This document shows, piece by piece, positions 25,612 through 34,177 of a stretch of 64,000 bases of DNA. Positions within the stretch are counted from its first letter, which is position 1. Each line of letters opens with the position of its first letter. The position numbers and the translations under genes were made by a program. The notes beneath the pieces are model-generated. The model worked only from the letters and a program-made list of their open reading frames with translations. It was not told the DNA's origin and made no database searches. This stretch comes from Mycobacterium sp. 852013-50091_SCH5140682 (lineage in GTDB: Bacteria > Actinomycetota > Actinomycetes > Mycobacteriales > Mycobacteriaceae), in NCBI RefSeq assembly GCF_001665685.1, contig NZ_LZTB01000126.1, positions 62,001 through 126,000 of the forward strand, read 5' to 3'.

Positions 25612-26408
25612 ACCCGGCACGCAAGGCCGCCGTCCTCGGTTCGCCGATCGCCCACTCCCGGTCTCCGCAGCTGCACCTGGCTGCCTACCGGGCGCTGGGT
25701 CTGCCCGCCTGGACCTATGAGCGCATCGAGTGCACGGCCGAGCAACTGCCCACACTGGTGTCCGGGCTCGGCCCCGAATGGGTCGGCCTGTCGGTCACCA
25801 TGCCCGGCAAGTTCGCCGCACTGCGATTCGCCGACGAACACACCGAACGCGCCCAGCTCGTCGGTTCGGCGAACACCCTGGTGCGAGTTCCCGGTGGCTG
25901 GCGGGCGGACAACACCGACATCGACGGGGTGACGGGCGCGCTCGGCACGGTCGCCGGCGCGGCGATCGTCGTCGGCTCCGGCGGCACCGCCCCTGCCGCG
26001 GTGCTCGCTCTCGCCGAGCTCGGCGCCAAGCAGATCACCGTGGTGGCCCGCAACGCCGACAAGGCCGCACCGCTCGTCGAACTGGCGACGGGACGTGGCG
26101 TCGAGAGCACGTGGTGCGCTATCGACGGCACCGAACTCGCCGACGTGGTCGCCGGCGGTGCCGTCGCGGTCAGCACCATCCCGGCCGATGCCGCCGCGCC
26201 CTACGCCTCGGTGCTCGCCGGGGTGCCGCGGCTGCTCGATGCCATCTACGACCCATGGCCGACCCCACTGGCTGCGGCGGTGCACGCTGCCGGCGGCGAG
26301 GTGATCAGCGGACTGCACATGCTGCTGAATCAGGCCGTCACCCAGGTGGAACTGTTCACCGGGCTGACCGCACCCAAGGACGTGATGCGGGCTGCGTTGT
26401 TCGGCTGA
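25545..26408 (+). CDS. aroE: Shikimate dehydrogenase
   Basis: A 288-residue NADP-dependent enzyme reducing 3-dehydroshikimate to shikimate (269 plus repeat-derived residues). Substrate-binding GSPIAHSRSPQLH opens the domain, the catalytic Lys is in SVTMPGK, the Asp in NTDIDG, and the nucleotide-binding loop is VVGSGGTAPA. The start is ambiguous: GTG codons at 25533, 25545, 25569 and 25593 are all in frame, the last three supplied by a 24-bp tandem repeat. Any of them leaves the conserved domain intact; the third gives the length closest to homologues. It overlaps the mltG stop and is probably translationally coupled. Confidence 0.93.
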   Translation: MPDRRPAAVPDRRPAAVPDRRPDPARKAAVLGSPIAHSRSPQLHLAAYRALGLPAWTYERIECTAEQLPTLVSGLGPEWVGLSVTMPGKFAALRFADEHTERAQLVGSANTLVRVPGGWRADNTDIDGVTGALGTVAGAAIVVGSGGTAPAAVLALAELGAKQITVVARNADKAAPLVELATGRGVESTWCAIDGTELADVVAGGAVAVSTIPADAAAPYASVLAGVPRLLDAIYDPWPTPLAAAVHAAGGEVISGLHMLLNQAVTQVELFTGLTAPKDVMRAALFG

Positions 26409-26410
26409 CG

Positions 26411-27391
26411 CTACGGCTGGAACTCACCGAGGTGGTAGGTGCTGTACGCGTAGTCCTTGGAGCCGACGAGCCGCGCCATCGGTGTACGTGCGGTGCCGTC
26501 GTTCGACACCACTTCTGCGATGGCAGTGAGATCGAATCGCGGTTGCCAGCCGAGTTCCCGGCGGGCGCGGTTGTTGTCGTAGACCCGGTCGAGCCTGTTG
26601 GGGAAGCGCCAACCGCGTTCAGCCCACACCGCCGCGGCCCGAGGTGCTCGTCGGGCGAATACCGAGGCAGCGTCGGTGCGCAACTCAGACAGGTCTTCGC
26701 GGCGGAACGGTGTGGTCGCCGAGATGACGTAACGACCGAAGCCGATGCGTTCGGCGGCGTGCGCGGCGAGCAGATGTGCGTCGACAGCGTCCTCGAGGGC
26801 GACGCGTCGAGACGCGTACTCGTCGGCTTTCACGTTGTCATCGATCCGGCCCTCGTGCGCACCAGGTGTGTCGTCGGATTCTGGAAAGAACCGGGCCACC
26901 CGTAGCACCACACAGGACAGGCCTTGGTTGCGGTGCGCCAGGTGGCATAGATCCTCGGCGGCGGCCTTGGTGACGCCGTACATGTTCTTGGGGACAGGCG
27001 TGACGGATTCGTCGATCCAGGCTGCCGGAGAGGTTGTGGCAGGCACCAGGGCATCCCCGAAAACCGTTGTGGACGAAGACATGACGAAAGCCTTGACGTG
27101 TGCGGCGACGGCCGCCTCCAACAGCGTCAGTGTCCCACCGATATTGGTGTCGACGAAGGCGTGCGCAGGTACGAACGCGAGCTGAGGTTTGTGCAGACCG
27201 GCCGTGTGTAACACCACGTCAGCGCCCGCGACGGCGTCACGGACGCGCGCGGCGTCGGTGATCGAGCCGACGATGTCTGTCCACTCGGATGGCCGCGCAT
27301 CCAGGCCGACAACGTCGTCATGGCGCGACCGTAGGGTCCGGACGAGCGCTTCACCGAGATGTCCGGAGCTGCCGGTGACCAGAACTCGCAT
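26411..27391 (-). CDS. NAD-dependent epimerase/dehydratase family protein
   Basis: A 326-residue extended short-chain dehydrogenase. The nucleotide-binding VTGSSGHLGEAL is at residues 5-16, an SSSTTVFG strand follows, and the catalytic YGVTK (Tyr-x-x-x-Lys) lies near 146. It resembles UDP-sugar epimerases, but the substrate cannot be assigned. The ATG at 27391 begins right at the first beta strand. It converges with aroE with only two bases between stop codons and is not part of the usual mycobacterial aro locus, so it is probably an insertion. Confidence 0.88.
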   Translation of the reverse strand: MRVLVTGSSGHLGEALVRTLRSRHDDVVGLDARPSEWTDIVGSITDAARVRDAVAGADVVLHTAGLHKPQLAFVPAHAFVDTNIGGTLTLLEAAVAAHVKAFVMSSSTTVFGDALVPATTSPAAWIDESVTPVPKNMYGVTKAAAEDLCHLAHRNQGLSCVVLRVARFFPESDDTPGAHEGRIDDNVKADEYASRRVALEDAVDAHLLAAHAAERIGFGRYVISATTPFRREDLSELRTDAASVFARRAPRAAAVWAERGWRFPNRLDRVYDNNRARRELGWQPRFDLTAIAEVVSNDGTARTPMARLVGSKDYAYSTYHLGEFQP

Positions 27392-27485
27392 GGCTTCGAC
27401 TTTGTCACGCAAGCGCAACTGGTTTTCAACCGGCGACGAGCAATTGGCGTATTTTGTGCGCCGCAGGGCTGGTTAGGCTCGGTGG

Positions 27486-27911
27486 GTGGGGGTGTTGGCT
27501 GTCGGCGTGGTGCTCGTCTGGCTGGTGGTGCTGTGCACCTACGACATCAGGTACCGGCGGCTGCCGAACTGGTTGACCTTGCCCGGTGCTGCCGTAATTT
27601 TCTGTGCTGCAGTGCTTTCCGGCCATGGTGCGGCCGCCGTCACGGGCGCTGCCGCCTTGGTGGCGGTATATCTGCTGGTGCATCTGGCTGCGCCGGCTGC
27701 ACTCGGCGGTGGTGACGTCAAGCTCGCCGTCGGTGCGGGCGCACTCACCGGAATGTTCGGGCCCGATGTCTGGGTGCTGGCGGCGTTGGGTGCGCCACTG
27801 CTCACCGCGGCAGTGGCATGTGGTGCGGCGATTCGTGGCATACCGACTGTGCCGCATGGACCCTCGATGTGTGTGGCCAGTGCGGCAGCCATCGGGTTGG
27901 TGCTGTTGTGA
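27486..27911 (+). CDS. A24-family prepilin peptidase-like membrane protein
   Basis: A 141-residue polytopic protein with four or five hydrophobic helices and the two catalytic Asp residues of type IV prepilin peptidases: Asp20 in TYDIRYRRLPN and Asp77 in GGGDVKLAVG. It lacks the N-terminal methyltransferase domain of full PilD, as does its M. tuberculosis counterpart Rv2551c. No pilin or secretion genes are nearby, so its substrate is unclear. The start is GTG. Confidence 0.88.
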   Translation: MGVLAVGVVLVWLVVLCTYDIRYRRLPNWLTLPGAAVIFCAAVLSGHGAAAVTGAAALVAVYLLVHLAAPAALGGGDVKLAVGAGALTGMFGPDVWVLAALGAPLLTAAVACGAAIRGIPTVPHGPSMCVASAAAIGLVLL

Positions 27912-27986
27912 CCCTACCGAACGTGAACATGTTCTCGAAGATTCGCCGAATTCTCGCCAACAACTTCACATTCGGTGGTTCGCCGG

Positions 27987-28562
27987 TCAGCGGTAGCCGC
28001 GCTTGAGCAGGTGCTGGGCGCCGGCCTCCATCGCGGCGGGAGTGGCCAGGTCGAAATCGAACGCATTGGCCAGCCGCGCGGTGATGTTGAACGCGAACCC
28101 CACGGCCAGGGCGTCCTCGATCTGGGCGGGGGAGACACCCGCGGACAGCACGTCGCGGATATCGTCATCGTTGACGGCATCGGCCCGGGACAGCTTGCCC
28201 AGCAAGCGAAGTGTGGCCCGCAGTGGCTCCTCGATCGGTGCGGTGTCGAGATCGTTCAGGGCGGCGGTGACCTTGTCCGGATCGCCGTACCACTGGCCTG
28301 CCGTCGCGGTGTGCGCGGCGACGCAGAACGGCGATGCATCGGCATGGGCGATGTAGGCCGCCATGAGTTCGCGATCGCCGACCGACCACTGCGACGGGCC
28401 GCGCATGGCTTCGTGAGTGAGATCGCCCGCGCCGTAGAAGTCCTTGCGGTGCAGCGCGAGCTTGACGGCGTCGACCACCGGTTGGCGTGACACGACGCGG
28501 ATCATCCCCAGCAGGGCCTTGGTGCCCAACCCATGCCCGTGGTCCAGGATGTCGAGCCTCAT
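27987..28562 (-). CDS. Carboxymuconolactone decarboxylase/AhpD-family protein
   Basis: A 191-residue AhpD-like protein with the conserved redox motif CVAAH (Cys-x-x-x-His) near residue 77. This motif supports alkylhydroperoxidase or thiol-redox chemistry rather than lactone decarboxylation. The ATG overlaps the stop of the gene upstream by four bases. It is the last of four coupled minus-strand genes: YCII protein, ECF42 sigma factor, AhpD-like protein and this one. A redox stress response controlled by that sigma factor is inferred from the arrangement. Confidence 0.88.
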   Translation of the reverse strand: MRLDILDHGHGLGTKALLGMIRVVSRQPVVDAVKLALHRKDFYGAGDLTHEAMRGPSQWSVGDRELMAAYIAHADASPFCVAAHTATAGQWYGDPDKVTAALNDLDTAPIEEPLRATLRLLGKLSRADAVNDDDIRDVLSAGVSPAQIEDALAVGFAFNITARLANAFDFDLATPAAMEAGAQHLLKRGYR

Positions 28563-28879
28563 CGCCGCACGCCTCCGTCGCCGCTCACGCGCGCCAGCGC
28601 ATCGAGTGCGCCGGTGTACTGACGGTCGGCCTGGCCCACCGCAGCGCAGACCACGATCTCGAAGATCTCGTCTTCGCTCAGGCCCGCCGACCGGGCTGCG
28701 GCGACGTCGTCGTCGGTCACCGCGTCGGAACGGTGGGCGACCTTGTCGACCAGGGTCCGTACCGGTTCGTCGAGGCCAGTGTTGTCGAATGCGCTCTGCC
28801 GCAAGTCCTTTGATGCGGTGCCGGTGCTGCCGAGGATGCGGGCGATGAGCTCGCCACGTAGTCGGGTGATGTCGGTCAT
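28559..28879 (-). CDS. AhpD-like small protein lacking the CxxxH motif
   Basis: A 106-residue all-helical protein whose second half (TDDDVAAARSAGLSEDEIFE then IVVCAAVGQADRQY) has the AhpD/CMD helix pattern but not the Cys-x-x-x-His pair. It is likely a structural partner of the larger AhpD-family protein next to it, with which it overlaps by four bases; this is inference. The ATG at 28879 overlaps the sigma factor stop in the same way, so all are coupled. Confidence 0.8.
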   Translation of the reverse strand: MTDITRLRGELIARILGSTGTASKDLRQSAFDNTGLDEPVRTLVDKVAHRSDAVTDDDVAAARSAGLSEDEIFEIVVCAAVGQADRQYTGALDALARVSGDGGVRR

Positions 28880-30090
28880 CGGGCAGATTCCTTTCGCTGG
28901 GCACGGGCGATGCGCGCTTGCAGGACCGCCTGTTCGGCGGGATTGTCGGTGAGTTCGAGGGCACGTCGATCGGCCGTGCACGCGGCCTCGGTGTCGCCGA
29001 GATCGCGCAACAGATCAGCGCGCGTGGCATGGTAAAGGTGATAGTGATCGAGATCGCCTGCCAGCAAGTCCAATTCGGCCATCGCCGGCTCGGGCCCGCA
29101 GCGGTACCGCAGGGCGATCGTGCGGTGCAGCCGCGTGACCGGAGACGGCTCGAGGTGCAGCAGCATGTCGTAGAGCAGGACGATCTGCTCCCAGTCGGTG
29201 TCCTCCCAGCGTTCAGCTTCGGCATGGCAGGCCACGATGGCCGCTTGTAACTGGTACGGGCCGGGTCGTCGCTGCCCGGCCGCGCGAGTCAGCACCCGGA
29301 TGGCCTGCTCGATGGCCTCGGCGTCCCAGAGCGACCGGTCCTGGTGTTGCAGCTGGACAAGGTTGCCGTCGGCATCGAAGCGGGCGGCGGCCCGCGCGCG
29401 ATGAAGGCGGATCAACGCGAGCAGCCCGCCGGCCTCCGGCTCGGTCGGCATCAACTGGTCCAGCAGCGACGCCAACCACTCGGCGTCGTCGACCAGGTCA
29501 TGGGCCTGTGCCCGCTCGGCCGTCGAGAGGTAGCCCTCGTTGAACAGCAGGTAGATCACGGCGAGGACCTCCGACAGCCGCGGCCCCAGTTCGTCGTCGG
29601 CGGGAACCCGGTAGGGGATCGCGGCCTGCGTGATCTTCTGCTTGGCGCGGGTGATCCGCTGCGCCATCGTCGTCTCGTGCACCAGAAACGCCCGGGCGAT
29701 CTGCGCCGTCGTCAGCCCGCACACCACCCTCAGCGTCAGCGCGATCTGCGCCTGCCGCGGCAGCGCCGGGTGACAGCAGGTGAAGATCAGCTGCAGCCGC
29801 TCGTCGGGCTCGGGCTGCACGGGCCACTGCAGTTGCGCCAGCTTGGCGAGGTAGTTCTGCTCGCGCCGCAGCGTGTCGAGGGCGCGGCGGCGGGCGACGG
29901 TGAACAACCAGGCGTCCGGACGCGACGGGATCCCCTTCTCGGGCCAGTGCCGCAGCGCGGCCAGCACGGCGTCCTGAACCAGATCTTCGGCGGTGGCGAA
30001 ATCGCCGGTCACATGGATCAGCGACGCAGCCAGCCGGCCTGCGTGCTCGCGCACCACGTGGGCCAACTCGTCATTGACCGCGTCGCTCAC
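28876..30090 (-). CDS. ECF42-type RNA polymerase sigma factor with C-terminal TPR domain
   Basis: A 404-residue COG4941 sigma factor. Region 2 is at about residues 10-80 (TAEDLVQDAVLAALRHW, DAWLFTVARRRALD), and region 4 at about 115-165 with a helix-turn-helix in CGLTTAQIARAFLVHETTMAQRI-like sequence. The remaining 230 residues form a TPR-like helical domain characteristic of group ECF42. These sigma factors have no anti-sigma factor and are encoded with DGPF/YCII proteins, exactly as here. The GTG at 30090 overlaps the YCII stop; a longer open frame upstream runs antisense-like through that gene and is not real. Confidence 0.93.
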   Translation of the reverse strand: MSDAVNDELAHVVREHAGRLAASLIHVTGDFATAEDLVQDAVLAALRHWPEKGIPSRPDAWLFTVARRRALDTLRREQNYLAKLAQLQWPVQPEPDERLQLIFTCCHPALPRQAQIALTLRVVCGLTTAQIARAFLVHETTMAQRITRAKQKITQAAIPYRVPADDELGPRLSEVLAVIYLLFNEGYLSTAERAQAHDLVDDAEWLASLLDQLMPTEPEAGGLLALIRLHRARAAARFDADGNLVQLQHQDRSLWDAEAIEQAIRVLTRAAGQRRPGPYQLQAAIVACHAEAERWEDTDWEQIVLLYDMLLHLEPSPVTRLHRTIALRYRCGPEPAMAELDLLAGDLDHYHLYHATRADLLRDLGDTEAACTADRRALELTDNPAEQAVLQARIARAQRKESAR

Positions 30091-30437
30091 ATCGGCTCGA
30101 AGTCGATGGGACGGATCTCCACAACGGGACAGCCCGGCCAGGTCTTGGCGGCCTGCAGCGCCTCGTCGAGATCGGCTACCTCGATCTCGACGTAACCGCT
30201 CACCACCTCTTTGCCCTCGACGAAAGGACCGTCGACGACGACCGGCTCGCCGCGGTCGAGACGCACTGTCGTCGCGGTCTCCGCGGCCTTGAGCTTGCTG
30301 CCGCCGCGCAATTTGTCGGCGTTGTCGGCGAACCATGCGTTGACCCGCCCGTAGGCGCGTTGCCGCTCGGCGTCGCTCATGGCCGCCATATCGCGGGTGA
30401 ACTGCTCGGTTTCGACGAACATCAGTACGTATTTCAT
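30087..30437 (-). CDS. YCII/DGPF-domain protein
   Basis: A 116-residue ferredoxin-like-fold protein with the diagnostic VVDGPFVEGKEVVSGY segment, the signature of DGPFAETKE proteins that partner ECF42 sigma factors. Its function is unknown; it may act upstream in signalling. The ATG at 30437 follows GAGAAGGG. It is the first gene of the operon and diverges from aroC. Confidence 0.92.
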   Translation of the reverse strand: MKYVLMFVETEQFTRDMAAMSDAERQRAYGRVNAWFADNADKLRGGSKLKAAETATTVRLDRGEPVVVDGPFVEGKEVVSGYVEIEVADLDEALQAAKTWPGCPVVEIRPIDFEPM

Positions 30438-30475
30438 GAACCCTTCTCCATGGTATTTGCGGTTTCTACAATCAA

Positions 30476-30503
30476 GACGATCGGCAGCGCCCGCGATACG
30501 ACA
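30476..30503 (-). promoter_or_regulatory. Candidate ECF-type promoter for the YCII-sigma operon
   Basis: On the minus strand TGTCGT (30503-30498) is followed after 18 bases by CGTC (30479-30476), about 39 bases before the YCII start. This resembles the TGTCGA/CGTC pattern I recall for ECF42 targets and would mean autoregulation. Spacing and match are approximate. Confidence 0.3.
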
Positions 30504-30562
30504 CCGTCGCCGCTCGACCAGGGATTTCCGCGGGCAAAACCCGACGTGGGAGAATGACAAGC

Positions 30563-31789
30563 GTGTTGCGTTGGACCACAGCTGGTGAATCGCATGGCCG
30601 CGCCCTGGTGGCCATGGTCGAGGGCATGGTGGCCGGTGTGCCGGTCACCTCCGAGGACATCGGGGCGCAGCTCAAGCGCCGTCGTCTCGGCTACGGCCGG
30701 GGCGCCCGGATGAAGTTCGAGCAGGACCAGGTCACCATGCTGGCCGGGGTCCGGCACGGGTTGACCTTGGGCGGCCCGATCGCCGTCGAGATCGGTAACA
30801 CCGAGTGGCCCAAGTGGGAGACCGTGATGGCCCCCGACCCGGTCGACGAAGCCCAGCTCGACGTCGCGCGCAACGCACCGCTGACCCGCCCGCGGCCGGG
30901 CCATGCCGATTACGCAGGCATGCTCAAGTACGGCTTCGACGATGCCCGCCCGGTGCTCGAACGCGCCAGTGCCCGCGAAACCGCCGCCCGGGTGGCCGCA
31001 GGCACCATCGCCCGCGCGTTCCTGCGGGAAGCGCTCGGCGTCGAGGTCATCTCGCACGTCATCTCCATCGGCGCATCGGCGCCGTACGCAGGCCCGCCGC
31101 CGCAGCCCCAGGACCTCGACGCCATCGACGACAGCCCGGTCCGGGCGTTCGACAAGGACGCCGAGGCGGCCATGATCGCCGAGATCGAGGCCGCCAAGAA
31201 GGACGGTGACACCCTCGGCGGGATCGTCGAGGTGGTCGTCACCGGCTTGCCGATCGGCCTCGGCTCGTTCACCAGCGGGGAGAACCGGCTCGACAGCCAA
31301 CTGGCCGGCGCGGTGATGGGCATCCAGGCGATCAAGGGCGTCGAGATCGGCGACGGCTTCGAGACGGCGCGCCGCCGCGGCAGCGTCGCCCACGACGAGA
31401 TGTACCCGGGCCCGGACGGGGTGCTGAGGTCGACCAACCGGGCCGGTGGCCTCGAAGGCGGCATGACCAACGGTCAGGCGCTGCGGGTGCGCGCCGCGAT
31501 GAAACCCATCTCGACGGTCCCGCGGGCCCTGGCCACCGTCGACATGGCCACCGGCGAGGAAGCCGTGGCCATCCACCAGCGCTCCGATGTGTGCGCGGTC
31601 CCCGCCGCCGGTGTGGTCGTGGAGACCATGGTGGCGCTGGTGCTGGCCCGCGCCGCCCTGGAGAAGTTCGGCGGGGATTCACTGGCGGAGACCCGCGCCA
31701 ACATCGACGCCTACCTGCGTGCGGTGAGCACGCGAGGAGCAAGCCCGGACGACGCTGAGCGCGAACCGGCGGCGCAGGCCCTGGGCTGA
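30563..31789 (+). CDS. aroC: Chorismate synthase
   Basis: A 408-residue FMN-dependent enzyme making chorismate from EPSP, the last shikimate-pathway step. Signatures: LRWTTAGESHGRAL at the N-terminus, RPGHADYAG in the middle and a conserved RASARET segment. The GTG at 30563 is chosen because GGAGA lies ten bases upstream and the M. tuberculosis protein also starts at the LRW residues. An ATG nine bases earlier would leave no room for a ribosome site. It begins the aroC-aroK-aroB operon. Confidence 0.96.
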   Translation: MLRWTTAGESHGRALVAMVEGMVAGVPVTSEDIGAQLKRRRLGYGRGARMKFEQDQVTMLAGVRHGLTLGGPIAVEIGNTEWPKWETVMAPDPVDEAQLDVARNAPLTRPRPGHADYAGMLKYGFDDARPVLERASARETAARVAAGTIARAFLREALGVEVISHVISIGASAPYAGPPPQPQDLDAIDDSPVRAFDKDAEAAMIAEIEAAKKDGDTLGGIVEVVVTGLPIGLGSFTSGENRLDSQLAGAVMGIQAIKGVEIGDGFETARRRGSVAHDEMYPGPDGVLRSTNRAGGLEGGMTNGQALRVRAAMKPISTVPRALATVDMATGEEAVAIHQRSDVCAVPAAGVVVETMVALVLARAALEKFGGDSLAETRANIDAYLRAVSTRGASPDDAEREPAAQALG

Positions 31790-32478
31790 TGGCGCCCCGA
31801 GCGGTACTGATCGGCCTACCGGGTTCAGGGAAATCGACCATCGGGCGCCGATTGGCCAAGGCGCTCGGCGTCACCATGCTCGACACCGATGCGGTGATCG
31901 AGGAGACCACCGGCCGCACCATCGCCGACATCTTCGCCAACGACGGCGAACAGGAGTTCCGCCGGATTGAGGAAGAAGTGGTCCGCGAGGCCCTGAACAC
32001 CCATGACGGCGTGCTGTCGCTGGGTGGTGGCGCGATCACCACCGCCGGGGTGCGCGACGCGCTGGCCGGTCACACCGTGATCTATTTGGAGATCAGCGCC
32101 TCTGAAGGGATCCGCCGGACCGGCGGCAACAGCAGCCGACCGCTGCTGGCCGGCGGTGATCGGGCCGACAAATACCGCGCCCTGATGTCGCAGCGCGTAC
32201 CCATCTACCGGCGTGTGTCGACCATGCGGATCAACACCAATCGGCGCAACCCCGGTGCCGTGGTGCGCACCGTCGTCGCACGCCTGGAGAACACTCAGCC
32301 GGCCAAGCCGGCACCCGTCAAGCCGCGCCGCCGGCGCCGTCCACGCTGGCGGCGGGGCCCGGCCACCTCGGGCGCCGACAAGGACTCGGCCGGCCCCACC
32401 ACCGTTCACGCCGACTCGACTGCCATACCCACACCCGCGGCTTTGGCCGCGCGCAACGCGGAGCGACACCATGACTGA
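31789..32478 (+). CDS. aroK: Shikimate kinase with basic C-terminal extension
   Basis: A 229-residue protein. The first 172 or so are a standard shikimate kinase that phosphorylates shikimate with ATP: P-loop GLPGSGKST near residues 9-17, shikimate-binding DTDAVIEE, and GGGAITT. The remaining 55-60 residues are Pro/Arg-rich, including RRRRRPRWRRG, and are absent from the 176-residue M. tuberculosis enzyme. The tail is unlikely to affect catalysis; it may bind nucleic acid or be disordered. The ATG overlaps the aroC stop by one base. Confidence 0.94.
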   Translation: MAPRAVLIGLPGSGKSTIGRRLAKALGVTMLDTDAVIEETTGRTIADIFANDGEQEFRRIEEEVVREALNTHDGVLSLGGGAITTAGVRDALAGHTVIYLEISASEGIRRTGGNSSRPLLAGGDRADKYRALMSQRVPIYRRVSTMRINTNRRNPGAVVRTVVARLENTQPAKPAPVKPRRRRRPRWRRGPATSGADKDSAGPTTVHADSTAIPTPAALAARNAERHHD

Positions 32479-33559
32479 GCCTGTGACCGTCGACGTTCTG
32501 ACCGACCCGCCCTACCCGGTGATCATCGGCACCGGGTTGCTCGGCGAGCTGGCCCGCACCCTGGAGGGGCGGCACAAGGTCGCCATTCTGCACCAGCCGA
32601 CGCTCACCGAGACTGCTGAAGCCATTCGAAGTCACCTCGCGGACAAGGGAATCGACGCGCACCGCATCGAAATCCCGGACGCCGAAGGCGGCAAGGAACT
32701 GCCGGTTGTCGGGTTCATCTGGGAAGTGTTGGGCCGCATCGGAATAGGCCGCAAGGACGCCATCGTCAGCCTTGGCGGGGGAGCTGCCACCGACGTCGCG
32801 GGCTTCGCTGCGGCCACGTGGTTGCGCGGTGTGGACATCGTGCACGTGCCCACCACCCTGCTCGGCATGGTCGATGCCGCGGTCGGCGGCAAGACCGGTA
32901 TCAACACCGACGCCGGCAAGAACCTGGTGGGTTCGTTCCATCAGCCTGCAGCCGTCCTCGTCGATCTGGCGACACTGGAAACGTTGCCCCGCAACGAGAT
33001 CGTGGCTGGCATGGCCGAGATCGTGAAGGCCGGCTTCATCGCCGATCCGGTGATCCTCGACCTGATCGAGGCCGATCCGGAGGCGGCACTGGATCCGACC
33101 GGCAGCGTGCTGCCGGAATTGATCCGGCGCGCCATCGCCGTCAAGGCCGAGGTGGTCGCGGCCGATGAAAAGGAATCGCAGCTGCGCGAGATCCTCAACT
33201 ACGGCCACACGCTTGCGCATGCCATCGAACGGCGCGAGCGGTACAAGTGGCGCCACGGCGCGGCGGTGTCGGTTGGCCTGGTGTTCGCGGCCGAACTCGG
33301 CCGGCTGGCCGGCCGGCTCGACGACAAGACCGCCGAGCGGCACCGCGCGGTGCTGACGGCGCTCGGGCTGCCGGTCAGCTACGACGGCGACGCGCTACCG
33401 GAACTGCTGGAGTACATGGCGGGCGACAAGAAGAACCGCTCGGGTGTGCTGCGGTTCGTCGTGCTCGACGGGCTCGGCAAGCCCGGCCGGTTGGAAGGGC
33501 CGGATCCGTCACTGCTGGCGGCGGCGTACGCAGAAGTGGCGCGGAACCCCCAGAACTGA
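32471..33559 (+). CDS. aroB: 3-dehydroquinate synthase
   Basis: A 362-residue NAD- and Zn-dependent enzyme converting DAHP to 3-dehydroquinate. Visible motifs: GGGAATDVAGFAAA (NAD binding), the VGGKTGIN loop, and metal ligands in EIVKAGF, YGHTLAHA and RHGAAVSVG. The ATG overlaps aroK by eight bases. In M. tuberculosis the type II 3-dehydroquinase gene follows directly; here the next gene is an unrelated membrane protein on the other strand. Confidence 0.96.
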   Translation: MTEPVTVDVLTDPPYPVIIGTGLLGELARTLEGRHKVAILHQPTLTETAEAIRSHLADKGIDAHRIEIPDAEGGKELPVVGFIWEVLGRIGIGRKDAIVSLGGGAATDVAGFAAATWLRGVDIVHVPTTLLGMVDAAVGGKTGINTDAGKNLVGSFHQPAAVLVDLATLETLPRNEIVAGMAEIVKAGFIADPVILDLIEADPEAALDPTGSVLPELIRRAIAVKAEVVAADEKESQLREILNYGHTLAHAIERRERYKWRHGAAVSVGLVFAAELGRLAGRLDDKTAERHRAVLTALGLPVSYDGDALPELLEYMAGDKKNRSGVLRFVVLDGLGKPGRLEGPDPSLLAAAYAEVARNPQN

Positions 33560-33586
33560 GGCTCCGCGCCACTGGCGCACAGGCTT

Positions 33587-34144
33587 TTACTTGTTGTGCT
33601 GGTCGGGGATCTCGACCGGGCCGGTCTTCTCGGTGTCCTCCGCCGGAGCCCCGGCGTTGACCGCGGCGAACACGTCGGTGTCGGCCCGCTCATCCCCGAC
33701 GTGGTCATGCTTGGTGACCGGCGGCGCCTTGCGGTCGACCAGCCAGCGGCCCAGCGTCACACCGGCGACCGCGGCCAGGAACATCAACAGCGCGGTGAAC
33801 GCGGCGAACGTGGTGAGCTCGTTGAGCAGGGCTTCGACGTAGATGCTCTTGTAGAACACGCCGATGATCCACGCCACGGCACCGCTGACGACGCCGGCGA
33901 ACAACCCTGCCAGCAGCCAGGTCATCGCCAGATCGGCGCGACGGTCCGGGTCGGGATTGCGCCGGGCGTCGGCACCGCCGTCGAAATACCCCCAGATGAA
34001 CACAGCAATCGTGAACACCGCGACCAGCGTGATACTGAACCACATGGCGTTCTGAGGCGACGCGTTGATCAGTACACCCTGCAGCAAGCGCACGATCACC
34101 ATCGCCGTTGCGAACACCACTCCGCGCAGTAACCACTTACTCAT
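33587..34144 (-). CDS. Mycobacterial four-helix membrane protein (Rv2536-like, B-4DMT)
   Basis: A 185-residue protein with four hydrophobic helices (about residues 5-25, 32-52, 78-98, 112-135) and a hydrophilic acidic C-terminus rich in Glu/Asp/Pro. It occupies the position and orientation of Rv2536, convergent with aroB and divergent from pepQ. Databases may label it a B-4DMT family transporter; its function is not established. Confidence 0.82.
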   Translation of the reverse strand: MSKWLLRGVVFATAMVIVRLLQGVLINASPQNAMWFSITLVAVFTIAVFIWGYFDGGADARRNPDPDRRADLAMTWLLAGLFAGVVSGAVAWIIGVFYKSIYVEALLNELTTFAAFTALLMFLAAVAGVTLGRWLVDRKAPPVTKHDHVGDERADTDVFAAVNAGAPAEDTEKTGPVEIPDQHNK

Positions 34145-34177
34145 GAGGGCACAGCGTAGCGAGTAGCGTCACAGACC

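Noticed and set aside
30090..30336. Long N-terminal extension of the ECF42 sigma factor
   Set aside because: It would run through most of the YCII gene on the same strand in another frame, is Arg-rich and unconserved; the GTG at 30090 gives the normal sigma start and a GTGA overlap.
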